From Tethya wilhelma (taxonomy: Eukaryota; Porifera; Demospongiae; Tethyida; Tethyidae): DNA of 64,000 bases. The DNA lies in contig CAXIPT010000014.1 of assembly GCA_964030475.1 (NCBI GenBank), positions 157,822 to 221,821 on the forward strand. Reading direction: 5' to 3'. Below, in pieces: positions 31,407-44,705 of the stretch. Made by a program: the position numbers and the translations under genes. A model generated the notes under the pieces. It did no database searches. It had not been told where the DNA came from and worked only from the letters and a program-made list of their open reading frames with translations. Positions within the stretch are counted from its first letter, which is position 1, and each line of letters starts with the position of its first letter.

Positions 31407-34400
31407 ATGGCTACATTTCTATCTCGACCGAGCACAGCTCCGGCTGCTACAGATGTAGAAGTGGACTCTGACGACTCTAACATGAAGGTTGTCGTTCGTG
31501 TCAGGCCGGAGAACGAGAACGAACTGCGTGGCAGCCACCAACCAGTTGTAAAAGTACTGGACGACCACGTATTGGTGTTTGACCCCAATTCTGACAATGC
31601 TCCAAGCTTTGATGTAGCCCCAGTTCACTGTAGGGCAAAGAGGCCGCCGTTTTTGACCAAGAAACACAAAAATATGAGCTTTGCCTTCGATCGTGTGTTT
31701 GACGAAACAGCAAGTCAAATGGACGTGTTTGACAATGTAACTAGGTCCATTATCGATGGTGTCCTGAATGGAATTAACTGCTCTGTGTTTGCATACGGAG
31801 CCACAGGTATGACTCAGAATCATACATGCTAATCTATTTACTCTATATATTTGTCCCCACTAAGATTGTATTTTATGGTTTGTCTTGGAATTAGGGGTCC
31901 AGGGTGAGGTGCTGGATATTTCAGTTCATCCGATTTTCTTGTATCAAATGGGAGCCTTGTCATTAAATGCTAGACTTTCAATAGCCATTATAGTAAAGAG
32001 ATACGTAAGTCTCTATTATATTTGTGGAATAGCGTACATGCTTGACAGTCTTTATTGCAATCTCACAAGTCATTGAAAGGTACAACTTGAGAGTGGTTGC
32101 AAGATCAATGGCTTTTTAGTATAGACAAAGTAGTGCTAATTGTCTACTAGTGAAGAAATAGTACTGTCTTCATCAGAATGACATTGTAGTACTCCGTATA
32201 ATAATTATACCATGGGGTACAGTGTATCCAACTTCATCATCATGTATAGTATTTCTGTTGAAGTGACAATATTGATGGTATCATGCCAGTCCATGCCATG
32301 CACACGTTGTTCAACATGTACACACCTATATATCTGCCCAAGCTATTTGGTTTGGTCATTTGGAGTTGGAATCACCTTAGTGGTGGTGGTGGCAGCAGAG
32401 ATTGGCAAGTGCCTCATGTCCCGACTCCCACATGGTACTGAAAATACATCAATCAATGCTTAGCAGCCACAAATTTGGTGTTCTTTTTTGGACCCTAGAT
32501 CAAGATACGTTCATTTTGATTTCTGTGGTTTTTTCAAAACATTTTGTGAGGTTACCCTTCCCTTTCTTGCTATTTGTATATGTAGTGGCTTGTAGCTTGT
32601 TGGATTGTTACTAACTACACGCCCTAGCAGCGTTTAGTTAAATAACACACACACAGTGTAGCTAATGTATACCAGTTTAAAAATTGCGTAACATAGCTGA
32701 TGTTCCCAGGGTATCTTCTTCGTGAAAGGAGGTTATGTGACTGGTATCAAGGCACACATGACAGATAGTTAGCTCCCTATTTACAGTAGGTTGGACTGGA
32801 GAAATTGTTTCACAATGTTTGAATACTAGGCAATGTAAGGCCAGCTGGCCCACATCCACATTTTTTGGATAGAGTTATATGAAGAAATAGTGCACAGTTA
32901 TCAGATGTGTCTCTATCTATTTAGGTGCAGGTAAGACATACACCATGCTGGGTAACCCAGAAAACCCTGGAGTGATGTTCCTCACCATGATGGAACTCTA
33001 TCGGAGGATCAATGAGCTACGAGATGAAAAGACCTGTGATATTGCCATCTCTTATTGTGAGGTACTGGTGTAGTACCATAAACAGCCAGCATTAGAAGTT
33101 TTTGTCCTCAGTTGTTAATTACAAAAATTGTACATGCAGTGAATGGTAATTTCTACCAAGTATATATATTTTGTTAACTAATAGAGGTACCTGTACACGA
33201 TAATAGGTTGATTATGCAAAGTTTCGCTAGCCAATTTTGATCCTGTTTTGTCTTGTTTTCACATTCACCTGCCCACATACTCACCATGGCAGATCTACAA
33301 TGAGACAATCAAAGACCTCCTGGTTCCATCCGGTCCCCTCCATCTCAGGGAGGACTCCAATAAAGGTCTGGTGGTGAGTGGCCTCTCTCGTCACAAACCC
33401 AAGAGTGCAGAGGACATCTTGAAGATGCTGGAGATTGGCAACCTCCAGAGGACACAGCATCCTACAGATGCTAATGCTACATCATCCCGCTCTCATGCTA
33501 TACTCCAGGTAAAACATGTTGTGAAAACAGCACAAAATAGCTAGAATATCTATATAATGTGAATTAGTGCATACTAACTGGTTTGTTCTACAATGTTCAA
33601 TATCCTCAGTTAACGTAGGGTGTCATTTGGTTATTGTGGTGTTCATGTTGTACCTCAATCACTGGCATAGTCTTTGTCCAGACAAATGTATTATGCCCTT
33701 GTACAAGTCACCTACATAATTAGTAATTTGGGCAACTGGAAATGCCAATCGATGACTAAAAAAATTCAAAGAGGGAGGATTGTAGTTATGCACAGGTGCA
33801 TTTTTAGCAGACTATACTTGTACACAAGTTTTAGTTGCAAGTGTCTAGTAGAAATCAGAGTACTACCATAGTCTCCTTCTATTGAAGAATCATTTTGCCT
33901 GTATATGTAGGGAAAATATTCGTTCACACCTTGTTAGCCAATGTTGTTAAATTAGCTCATTCAATGTCCAGACTTATTGCTGTACTTACTGTTTCTAGCT
34001 GATGTGTCAGTTGCTCAAACTCCGTTAGAGCAAGTTTTTCCCCTTAAAATATAACTCTAGCACAATCATGCTAAGTAAACTAAATGAGCTGCTCCTATGC
34101 ACGTACCATTATCATTCTACCCAATGAAGATGGCCAGAGAGTTGTTGAAATGTAGACAATTTAAAGAATGCCTTCAGTCTCCTACTGTATTATATTATCA
34201 TCACGTGCTGCATGCTGTGTGTGGTAAGATAATGGGTGAAAGCGCTAGATGCAATGTTTCTTAAAAGGAGGAACTTACATGTAGGTGTTAACTTCCACCT
34301 AAGTGTATAGGGTGTACACAGCAATACAGTCTGCATGTGTGTGACATTTGCTTGAAATGTCTAAAAAGGTGCTTAACAAATTTGGCTCCTTTTAAGTCTC

Positions 34401-36408
34401 TTTGTTCAAAGAAAGCTGGAAAGAGCCCAATGTATACAACCTGTATGTTTAAGTATAACCATACATTAGGGTTTAGCTCCTGCTACACTAGACTGTTGTA
34501 TTTGACAATGCAGTAGCTGGAGCTATTGAAGGCAGAGAGTGAGGTGGGAGTGAATTATGATGTTTAGCGCTACAGTCCCCAGGTAGACACTTTGAAATCA
34601 GACGATTCTGCAGTGTCTGAGAACTTGGCAGTGAATGTTGGTGTTCGGGTAGGTACGATAGAGCTGTCTGCCAAAATAGGCTACATCGGGCTACACTTGT
34701 TGGTGTACTCACCATGCCTACGATGTAAGGTGAACACAGAACACCTCTGCACAATTTCAGATAGTGTTGGTAGTCTTTGGGTGTTAGGCGGCTTTTTTCA
34801 TAGATGTGTGTGTGACAGTGTTGCTTGGTTCCATGAATCTGACTGTTGACTCTGTGAGCCATTGATCAACCACTAGCTTGTATATCTAGACACACCAATT
34901 CTGGCTACTGACCACCAATGAAATTGTGTCATGCCAATTTTCACGTTGTTCTTTTTTCTATGGTGGGTTTAACCTGTGAAATATGAACCTGCACCTTCTT
35001 GCAAGCCAGACCTCCTCCCTACTAGTTGCAAAATTACAATAAATTTCTGCCTGCATTTACAAATTTATGCTAGAGTAAAACTTCTGTTAGGGTTCTAATT
35101 CAGTTTGCAGGAGCACCAAATGAAGCTGTTAAATAAGCATGTCCAGATGCAGATTGTCTACTTGTAGATATACTTTGTTGTTCACAACTATGCATAAGTT
35201 AGATGTCAGCAAGTACCATATACTACTCATGGAATTGTAGGTGTATATTATCTAGTGAAAGATTGAAGTCCTTAGCAGCTTCATTTCAGTCCATCTGCAT
35301 CTTGGTACGGTGCTCTACTCATGCATTGACACCTATAATGCTCTACACACACAGGTGTTTGTTCACCAGCAAGCCCGTACTGCTGGCCTGAGTGCCAAGG
35401 TGACTCAAGCCAAGATGTCCCTTATTGACCTGGCTGGATCAGAGAGAGCCACAGTGACCACCAACAGTGGAGAGAGACTCAGAGAAGGAGCCAACATCAA
35501 CAAGTCCCTGCTGGCCTTGGGGAACTGCATCAATGCCCTTGCTGATAAGGTTGGTCTGCAGTAAGTAACAACTATAAATGAACTGCAATAGACATGAAAT
35601 GTTGAAATGGCAACACGTACATTAATGCACATCCAGGGTAAAGCTATGCACGTACCATATCGCAACAGCAAGTTAACTCGACTCTTGAAAGACTCGCTGG
35701 GTGGAAATTGCAGAACTGTCATGATAGCTAACGTCAGTCCCTCTGGGCTCAACTTTGATGACACATACAACACATTGAAATATGCCGACAGAGCAAAGCA
35801 AATTAAGACAAAGGTAAATTGATACCTGTTACCTTAGAAATGTTGTACTTAGTATTCATGATGAATGTTTGCAACCTCTATGTGAGTATTAAAATCAAAG
35901 TACATAAGGTTAGTAAAATTTGTATATATTGTACCTCTCCTTAACAATTATAGCTCATTCGAAACGTTGTCAATGTTGACTTTCATGTCACCAAGTACAG
36001 AGCAATCGTTCAGGATCTTCAAAATGAGGTATGTAAATTATTTGTTATAATAAAAATTCCAAATTGTTTCAATTAAGAGATGCTCAAAAGCACAAGTCCC
36101 AAGGGCACATCTCTAGATAGTTATTCTTAGCAACACACCACAGAGCTGTATAGTTTACCATGTACCAGTTTCAAGTGCAATAGGTTATTGTATTTGTGTG
36201 GCAGTGTGATGTACTAGTATCATCAGTTCATAGCCATAAAATGACAGAATATCATTATCTCTATTCCACAGATTGCTGAGTTGAAGGACAAGCTGGAGAG
36301 GAAGACTCCTAGAAGACAACCTTTTGATGTGACTGAAGCAGCTAGGTGAGCTGAATTCTCAAAGTTATGATATATACATGCAATGACTTCATATCCAAGA
36401 AAACTTAA

Positions 36409-36459
<51 letters not shown>

Positions 36460-39400
36460 TCACAGACTCCAAGGTTTAATTCAAGGTGTCTACGGTGAGA
36501 GACTACGTCTGAGAAAACACATGGCTGAGCTGGATGCCTCAGAGAGAGAGACACTGCTCAAAGTCTGCAGAAAGGTATGAGCTTTTACGTTGACATAATG
36601 ATGTTACATTTTCCCCGAATTGATGCGAAAGTCAATACATGTATAAAGCTTATAGAACTGGCATTGTAAAAATGAATGAGTCATATTCTCTCACTTGATA
36701 GCCTATATACATGTAGAGCACCACAGACCCTCTGTGTTGAATGATATAGCCCTAGATAACAGTTGGAGCCAGGCTACCGGGTTGAGCCATGTGCACTCTA
36801 CCACTGAACTAAATCCACAGCTTTTAGGGTCAACAACCCCTTACTAAACTACAGTGTTCATAGAACTATACACCTATTGTTGAGCTTGAGCCATACTATG
36901 ATTGTATTGCCATAAATTAGGTAAACCACTAAAAGTTCGATCAACAATTGAGTTTTTTTGTTCCACTTGTGTAGGAGCGAGACATTGGGAGGATATCTGC
37001 TATCTCTTGCAATGAAGATAAGAAGGCTAAACTATCTCTCCGGGTGGAAGCACTACGCCAACACGTGGTTGATATACAGCGCAAGAAGCAAACGGTGAAT
37101 GAGTACCTCTATTCTAACAATGAGACCATTGGCAGGATACAGGCTGAAGTGAGTGCCACCTCCATTGGGAAATCAGGTGTGTTTGAACATGGTGTCTGTT
37201 CACTCTACTGTTTCTGGACTGTTGTATCAACTTGTGTGAGCTAGGTACTTCGTGGAATATCATGATATATGCTCATATAATATATAAATGTACATTGGTC
37301 ATTGATTTTTAGGTTCACTTGTGCTGCAGCAGTTGTTGGAATCTGTCACTGAAGCTAAGAAGTTTGAAACTGAAAATGCTCACAAGTGGAAGCAAATTAA
37401 ACACTTGCTCAAGTATGTCAAGAACCAGGAAAAGGAGATCACTAAGACAGAAAGGTTTGTTATTACCACATTAATTGTTGCACTACATAACATCCACAAT
37501 GTATGCCTTATGGCATTGATGCTAGGTTAAGTATTTAGTTTAATGTGCACATATCTTTGTTGAGCCAAAGAAGTATTTGTTGGATAACTTTCTGGCAGTG
37601 TTGAAGTATTCTACAATAATTTGTCTTTTTTTGCTTAGGATGCTCACCATTGCACTGGAGGTTGTCAGACAGCAACACGCCATGTTGAGAAGCTGCAATG
37701 GTGTTACTCCCAACCTACGTAGGGCCTATGAAGCTCTTGTAAGAATGGCTGAAGGGGACAAGGAAGTTGCTTGGGCTGATGAGAGTGCTCCCGATGCTGA
37801 CGTAAACCCCATAGATGTCAGCTCATTGGCTTTCACTCACTCACAACAGACTCTCTTTGATAGCTTTGTCATGCATCCTTCACCAATGCAGCGCTGTGTG
37901 CCTAGTGAAGCCTGTCCTCCTGTGTCAGCATCACCCAATGTCGTACCTTCTTCCATCAGCATACTAAATTGCTCAGCATTTCAGGTTGCTGACCCAAACT
38001 CTACTTTACAGCAAACACCTGCAGCTAGCACACAGAGGCATTCAGGTACTGGGCCTTCTTCTGTGCACGCTCCCAATGTGGCCCCCCCAAACTCTCATCT
38101 GCCAGAAGAACATACACCATCATCAGCTCATTATCAAACTCCAAAATCTTCAATCTTTTCGTTACCTGGCATCCGATCTAAATTCTCCCGATCCCGATCA
38201 CCGGCCATTGCTCACAACTCCAGTGGTTCAAACAACATCACTACTCATGCTATACCCAAGGGAGTTGTGTCGTCCTCTTCAAGACCTCAGTCCCAGACTG
38301 CTCCTGAGAGAACCACTCCTCCAGCTAACACACCTCGTAGGAGTGCCTTTGTCACCAAGTTCCCTGATGCCAAGGCAGCCACACCTAAAATATCGTCTGA
38401 TTCGTCTTCAATCAAGTCTGGCAGTGATATCAATTATGTACAGCTTTACAAGCTCTCAGCTGAAAGGAATGCTGGTTGCAAAGTCTCAGGGAATATCAGA
38501 GGTGCACCAGCTCTCCCTGGTGAGGAAAGAGGAGCTGTGGTCCAAGGGAGCAGTGTGCAAGATCTATGGAAGAAGCCAACTCCACAAAAGAATGGGATGC
38601 TAGCATCGTCTCCTTACCTCAATGGAAGCAAAGCATCACTGTTTAAGATTCCCAACAAGCCTCGTGTACCCACGCCAATTGACAATTACTCATCCAGTTC
38701 TGCTAGCTGTGTGACGTACAACACCCGCTTGAACACAATGCTTAATTCCAAGCGAAAGCAGGAAGTACCTGCTGTGATAGCTAACATGAACACCTCACAG
38801 CTTCGTAGCATTGAAAGAAACCACCTTCAAGGTGTAGCAGCCGACTACTCACTTCCAAGCCAGATGAAGGCTACGCCAAGGAACTCAATTTCAGACTCTT
38901 CATGCACCAAGTCCACCAGCACTCTTGTCTCTGCCAATCCCCCTTCCACTTCTGACTCGTACTCAGATAAACTGAGCCTTGTTAGAAATGGAAATGCTCC
39001 TAGAGCTGCTAATCGGACTTCAAGATCACCACCATCGTCAGCTAGCACTCCTAGCAGCAACAACTTTTGTGGTTTTGAAGATAATTTCACCTCACCAAAC
39101 ATGTTTAAACCTGTTCACCATCATCCTCACCAGCAGCAGCAGCAGCCACCCTCTCCACCACAGCCAGCAGCTACCCTCCTCTGTCGACCTCAATCCAGTC
39201 ACGTTGGGACAACCACTAATGTTACAACACCCACTCAAAAGTCCCCCTCATCTCGGTCTCTCGCTATCGGCCTTTCAAGCATATCGTCAGCTTTCAAGCG
39301 TATTGGAATCGGACACTCTACCACCAGATCAATACCCACAGCTCAGGTCTCACCTCATGTGAGTCAACATGCTGTACAGCAACCTCACTACCTAGTACCA

Positions 39401-40715
39401 CAGTCTAGGAACACGTCTCACAAATCACAACCTGCTTTTCCAAACAACACGTACAAAACTCGAAATGCCTTTGCTAAAACAAGACCAGTGTCTCAGATTT
39501 TACCTCACCAGGGGAACATTAAGGACATGGCCGAGGGTCAAACTAGAGTGCCTGGTTCACCTCTGCCATCTGAACATGACCTCAACACGACCTTTACTGT
39601 TGGGAGTGACGTGAGAGCACCGGTGTCTCATCATCGCAGAGCAGCTGGGAAGCAAGAAGACCAGAAAATCAATGTTGCTGCTGTTACTATGGCTGGTGGT
39701 GGTGTTGTGGAGCACAATGTGTCAGTGTGTCGAGGTGGTCATGATGGTGGCAACCCTCTAGTCACACTTCATGTGAATACCGTCACCCAAGAGAAACAAC
39801 GTAAGTGTCTTTTAGTGCAAGTGTGAATAATAGTAAGCTTACCATGCATTTACAACTTTGTGGCAACACTAATCTTTGGTTTGTGTTTTAGCTCCAGCTC
39901 TGCTATGATTTTCTTTATCTTGTACATTTCTATTTTGCTTGGTGTGGTTTCTCATCTAGTTGTCTTTTCTATGCTGTTTACTTTTCCATACACTAATCCA
40001 TTTGTGTTGATATTTCTGTAATAACAGGTGCTCCCAATGCTGCTAGAAATGGGTTGAATGTCAGCCACATAGGCATTCCAATGTCTAAACAGCTACAGAG
40101 ACCACAGCCACAGAAACAGGGAACTGAACAAGAGAATCCAAGGAAACTACCCAGCTACCTTCAAATGACCAAATCTGCAGCTTCAAAGAGAGTGTTAAGG
40201 TAATGAAATTTGAATGTAGACATCTGAAATTAACAGAATGCCAGATGATTGACCTGCCACTAAAAGATTACATCGATATTCAACTTTTCATATAAATTAT
40301 TCATCACAAGTGGTGTTTACTGAAGTTTATTTAATTGCTTGTTTTCAGATTAAACAACAAAGAAAACAAACACCAGCAGCAAACCAAGTCATCGATTGTG
40401 GGGAGGTTAAAGGCAAGGAAATTTCAAGATGTTGCCAAGTAAGTTGTATGTGTGTATATCTGCTCTCTCCAGTTGAGGTCCTGCAGTACATCCATACATG
40501 GTTATGGGTTAAGCATCTTTGCCTGCAATTTTACTGAAAGTTTTTACAAGTTATGTGTAGATTGCCATAGAGTGGTTGGTAAAATTATGCTCCTCAAATG
40601 TTTTCTCTGCACCAGTCATTAAGTTAACTGCTGGTACATTTCTTCCTCATGTAGCAAAAGTTGTAATGGTGGTGTAACCATCTCTGCTCCTGGACAGACT
40701 CAGCTTGTGTGGTGA
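31407..40715 (+). CDS. KIF18: kinesin-8 family motor, KIF18-type
   Basis: A plus-end-directed, microtubule-depolymerising mitotic kinesin that limits spindle length and aligns chromosomes (family knowledge). Fourteen phase-consistent exons: 31407-31806, 32925-33061, 33293-33508, 35355-35549, 35637-35813, 35954-36028, 36272-36345, 36466-36574, 36975-37176, 37313-37454, 37639-39800, 40028-40199, 40349-40438, 40655-40715 (1403 residues). The P-loop GATGAGKT (131-138) is split by intron 1; switch I is NATSSRSH (240-247) and switch II DLAGSE (276-281). Signature boxes [33 protein letters not shown] and the neck [13 protein letters not shown] match KIF18A/B better than KIF19. A coiled-coil region runs to about 590. 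The tail, mostly one 2.2-kb exon, is Ser/Pro/Thr-rich with poly-Gln and makes the protein much longer than human KIF18A (about 900). Confidence 0.95.
36416..36461. repeat. (CA)n microsatellite forming the acceptor tract of KIF18 exon 8
   Basis: About 20 CA units sit directly before the TTCACAG acceptor at 36465, taking the place of a polypyrimidine tract. Confidence 0.9.
36768..36818 (-). repeat. tRNA-like (SINE head?) fragment in a KIF18 intron
   Basis: On the minus strand the piece reads TAGTTCAGTGGTAGAGTGC, a near-perfect tRNA A-box region with the D-loop spacing. No intact B-box follows, so this is a relic, not a tRNA gene. Confidence 0.45.
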
Positions 40716-42274
40716 ACGCATACATCATGCAACAATAGCATGAACTATTTTGTAGCATTGTATCTGTGTATGTATTACTTTACTGTATGATTGTGTTGTA
40801 ACTATTGAGATCTCAGCGCCATTAAGGACTGGGCCCATTAGGAAATGGGTAAAAAAATGGCAATGTTCAGTTGGCTCTAACTTCCCTTAGCTAGGTCCTA
40901 ACTTTGCTAATGATGACTCATAAGATAATTTCATCCTTACCTGACATGTAAATAAAATTCCAAAACCACAAGATGAATATTCATTAAAAAAATTAAATTT
41001 TAAGTTTCACCCTTAAAATATGAATAATTAATTAGGCGGATATGAAAGGCTGTTGCTATGGTAACAAAGTTATTATCATCTGAACCGGAACATTCTAAAC
41101 TTAATTTTCACCGAGTAGATTTTTAATATCTTGTTGCTATGGTGAGTTACGGCTCTTTATGGCTCTTTATAGCATTTTGGCTGGTGTGCATGTAATGGAA
41201 AACATTCCGTATCTCACCATGGCAACAAGATATTAAAAATCTATCCGGTGAAAATTAGGTTTAAAACGTTCCGATTCAGATGATAATAATTTTGTTGCCA
41301 TAGCAACAGCCCTTAATATCCGCCTAATTAATTTATTCATAATATGAATATTAATGAGGTCACATGACCTCAAAAAATTTCAACAAAAACTTAATTAACT
41401 GAGAATCATTATCCTACGTTTCTATGGCAATAGCAAGTTTGTTCGCAAAGTTATGGCAAATTTGAATAAATTTTGATCTTAATTAGCTATTAGGTATGAC
41501 CCAGGCCTTAATAGCGCTGAGATATTGGTAGAACTCTGTACACATAATTTTTACCGTGATATAAATTTCTATCTTTCAACCAGTTTGTCCTAAATATATA
41601 CATTGCTTGAATTGATGGATGATAATACAATAGTTACGTCTTTTTATTATTATACACATCGTGCATGACTGTGCAGATTGACTGGATCGAGAGAGTTATC
41701 AGTACTGCCAGGCAGACTAAAGTTTATGTATGCATGCATGCATAGTTAATAGCTTTTTCAGGTTAATTATAGTACTTTAATTAGTTTTGTTATTGCTATG
41801 TTTCATGCATAATTTATTATAGTTGCATATGACCCCTAAGTGGGCATGCATGCACTTGATGCATGGTTGAGTGCTGCATGCACACTTAAGGGCATACAAC
41901 TTTTGTTTGCCATTGACCCCTAGCTACGTACTCCATTGTCACCTCCACCTAGGCACTAACCAGCAATTAGCCTATATAAACTTTGGTTGCTAGGCAATGG
42001 CAAACAAGCGTACAATGTCGTGTATATAGCATCATATACAGCTCCCTGTAGGCGCGGCCCCCGGGCCTGTGCATGCACAAACTTATAATTATAGTAATCA
42101 ATATAATTATAAGAGCTACATCTATATAGGGCATACATGCAAAGCAGCTGGTACATGACGAGGCTATATTTTCAATTAGACAGATTTCAATAAATATTAT
42201 AATAACACATGTTGCGAACATGTACACTGAACAAATTAAGTCTTGATACCAATAAACAAATGCACAGTAAATAG
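40716..42274. other. 3' spacer between convergent KIF18 and RasGEF genes
   Basis: The spacer holds a possible KIF18 polyadenylation signal (AATAAA near 40949, inside the foldback element at 40810-41523) and a GC-rich palindrome around 42050. The remainder is AT-rich with no exon seen. Confidence 0.5.
40810..41523. mobile_element. 714-bp full-length foldback element carrying X-box-like motifs
   Basis: The outer ends ATCTCAGCGCCATTAAGG and complement ATCTCAGCGCTATTAAGG pair. The inner blocks pair throughout (GGCGGATAT with ATATCCGCC, TTTTTAATATCTTGTTGC with its complement), so almost the whole element folds into one hairpin with its centre near 41170. X-box-like motifs occur symmetrically: GTTGCTATGGTAAC (41052-41065), GTTGCTATGGTGAG (41133), CTCACCATGGCAAC (41213) and GTTGCCATAGCAAC (41294-41307). 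There are no coding frames. Confidence 0.82.
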
Positions 42275-44635
42275 TCAAGTCTCTCGTGAAACAGACAACA
42301 AGTAGTTTTCTTTTTCAGTGTTAGGAGTTGTGTCACGAATCAGACTTCTCACAATGGTCTTGGTCTCAAGTCCAATAGAACAACCAAGTGAGGCCACCTG
42401 GAACCTGTTCAGAGCTTCATGTGGGTCTAAGTCCTCTTTGGGCTGAACAGACTCAGTCTCTTTACTCCCTCTTCCTCCACGACGCTTCCGTCCTAGGAAC
42501 TTTGTTTTCACCCTGGCAGAATTACTGCAACTCTTTGAGCGACGTACAGGACGCTTGGTTGGAGTATTGTCCACAGTACTTTCACGATCCAACAATTCAG
42601 AAGTGGTGTGAAGCTCATCCTCCTCTTTTTCTTGATCTTGGGTGCTTTTGTCTTCAGTGTTGTTCTCCATTGAGACCTTTCGAAGAGTTTCACGTAAAGG
42701 TTCTGGCTTTGTTGCCACTGACAGTGTGTCTTGGAGGTCGTCCTTGACTGTGGACGAGTTACCAGTGAAACTTGTACTCAAGTCATAACGGCTTACTTGA
42801 GCATTGATATCAAGACTTATTGATGAAACATCACAAGTGAAATCATCATCGGATATTGAATCAAGACTCTCTAAACTGCTTGAGAGTCTTGCCAGCTCAG
42901 CAAGGGTGCTGTGAAGTACACCCTTCAAGCCAGGGTCCTCTTCTGTGTAAGCATCTAGAAGTGACTCATAACTTCGGCTTCTACGCTTAAGCTTGAAGTA
43001 AATGTGGCTTAAATCGAGACCATCATTCACGGAGCTACTGTGATCCCTTCTTAGCTCGGTATGCTCGTGGTCCATGGAGAAGCTACCTTGAGAAGAGCTC
43101 CTGGGTATTGAAGAACTCCGACAGTCTATGGAAGAGTGGAGTCCAGAATCACTCTGAGACTCACCATCAATAACATCGTCACCTTGAGGCAGTTCATCGA
43201 ACTCAAGTTGGCAATGAGTAGGTGTGGTCACAGGAGACAGGAAGCTGCCTTTGTAAGCTGGCCCAGGTGTGTGCTCATCCTCTTGCTTGTAGTCTGGCAC
43301 CTTAACATATGCCGAGTGAGCCTGGTCAGTGAATCGCCTTTGACTGAGATGATCAGCAAGATTGAACTTTGATGAGTCAATGGAATCTTCTGACGTAGTT
43401 ATGCTTGGCTTTCGTACTGGAACAGAAGGTGTTTCAGGACGAATTTCATCCTCACCACGAGTGTTGCTAATGCCTCTATTGCCCTCATCATCGGAGGAGC
43501 TGATACTGGAAGGAGAAGAGGAGGTGCGTGTACTCTGATCGTGACCTTGGTTGGAGGGAGAGGTGGAAGAAGGGTCTTGGTGGACAGGGTGTTTGGGAGT
43601 CTCAATGGCCAAAGGAGAGGGAGGAGATTTCTTGGCTCTCTTCTCAGCCCTAATTTGCTGGTAGGACTTCTGGTGCACACACTACAGTGATGTGAAACAG
43701 ACACAATAGACTAGGCATATATTGTATGTATACATGTAACAAAATTAATAGAATGATCTATACTGTTCAGGCAAGAGTAAACAACCAGCTGGTAAATCTA
43801 TGGCCTACAGTACATTGCAAAATGATATGGACTTTTTTACTTCTATTGTGCATTTTGTTCATTTTCACTTGGGCCTTACTAGTGATCAAAGTACAGGATT
43901 AAATAGTGTAAATGCCACGACCACAGTGAATTGCTTTCAAAATTGAACATGTACCTTAGTAAGGAACTGTCCCAGGAAGGGGATGAAAGGAGTATCAGAA
44001 GACAAGAGTCTATTGATCTCTTCCTGGTATATCTGCCAGTTGTCACACTCAGACATAAAGGCAGACAACTCATCAAAGCGTCTGTTATAAAATGTGTTTG
44101 TGAGTATGAGAGAGAGAGAATGAGAGTGACTCATCAACAGTTTTATCATCACAAATTTTAGCAACAGCTACCATTGTCTTAGCATTAATACAGTAGCTAT
44201 GACTGTTAAATAAGTTAAACACCAACTTGCACTATTGGTTGTGGACAATTGAGCAGAGAATGACCAGGAAATGTAGTTTACCCACAAAAGACTTCTAACC
44301 CATCATGTTGTTGTTAGAGGCAAGCATGAAGAATTTAAAGAATGCTCATTTGTGCAAGCTGTTTAGAACAAAGTCACTACTTGAATTATTTAAGAATTAC
44401 GGTCATAATCCTTATAAGGACCTGCAAAGGAAGATCTAAGACTACAGGTTTGTCCCAATACATTTGGTCTACATGCAGTACTGTTTAACTACAGTTTCAA
44501 AAAAAAATTCAAGTAGGAATGAGTGTCCTCATACTACATGCTATAAAACGATGGATGCATAGTGCTTGAAAGAGATGGGTTACTAAGTGGATTTGAATAA
44601 GTAAGGGGAACAGGTTCAAGTCCACTCCCACCGAT

Positions 44636-44705
<70 letters not shown>

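Noticed and set aside
35541..35563. Alternative donor CTGCA/GTAAGT after KIF18 exon 4
   Set aside because: Phase does not match exon 5; AAG/GTTGGT at 35549 joins to the conserved HVPYRNSK exon in frame.
37141..37155. Stronger-looking donor GAA/GTGAGT inside KIF18 exon 9
   Set aside because: Using it puts the next exon out of frame; the later donor TCAG/GTGTGT keeps phase and protein similarity.
37986..39362. Frames of 127-205 codons overlapping the KIF18 tail exon
   Set aside because: They are out-of-frame shadows of a low-complexity coding exon that joins correctly in the main frame.
44560..44630. Possible tRNA gene with GGTTCAAGTCC B-box
   Set aside because: The B-box resembles a T-arm, but no matching A-box or acceptor stem could be paired.
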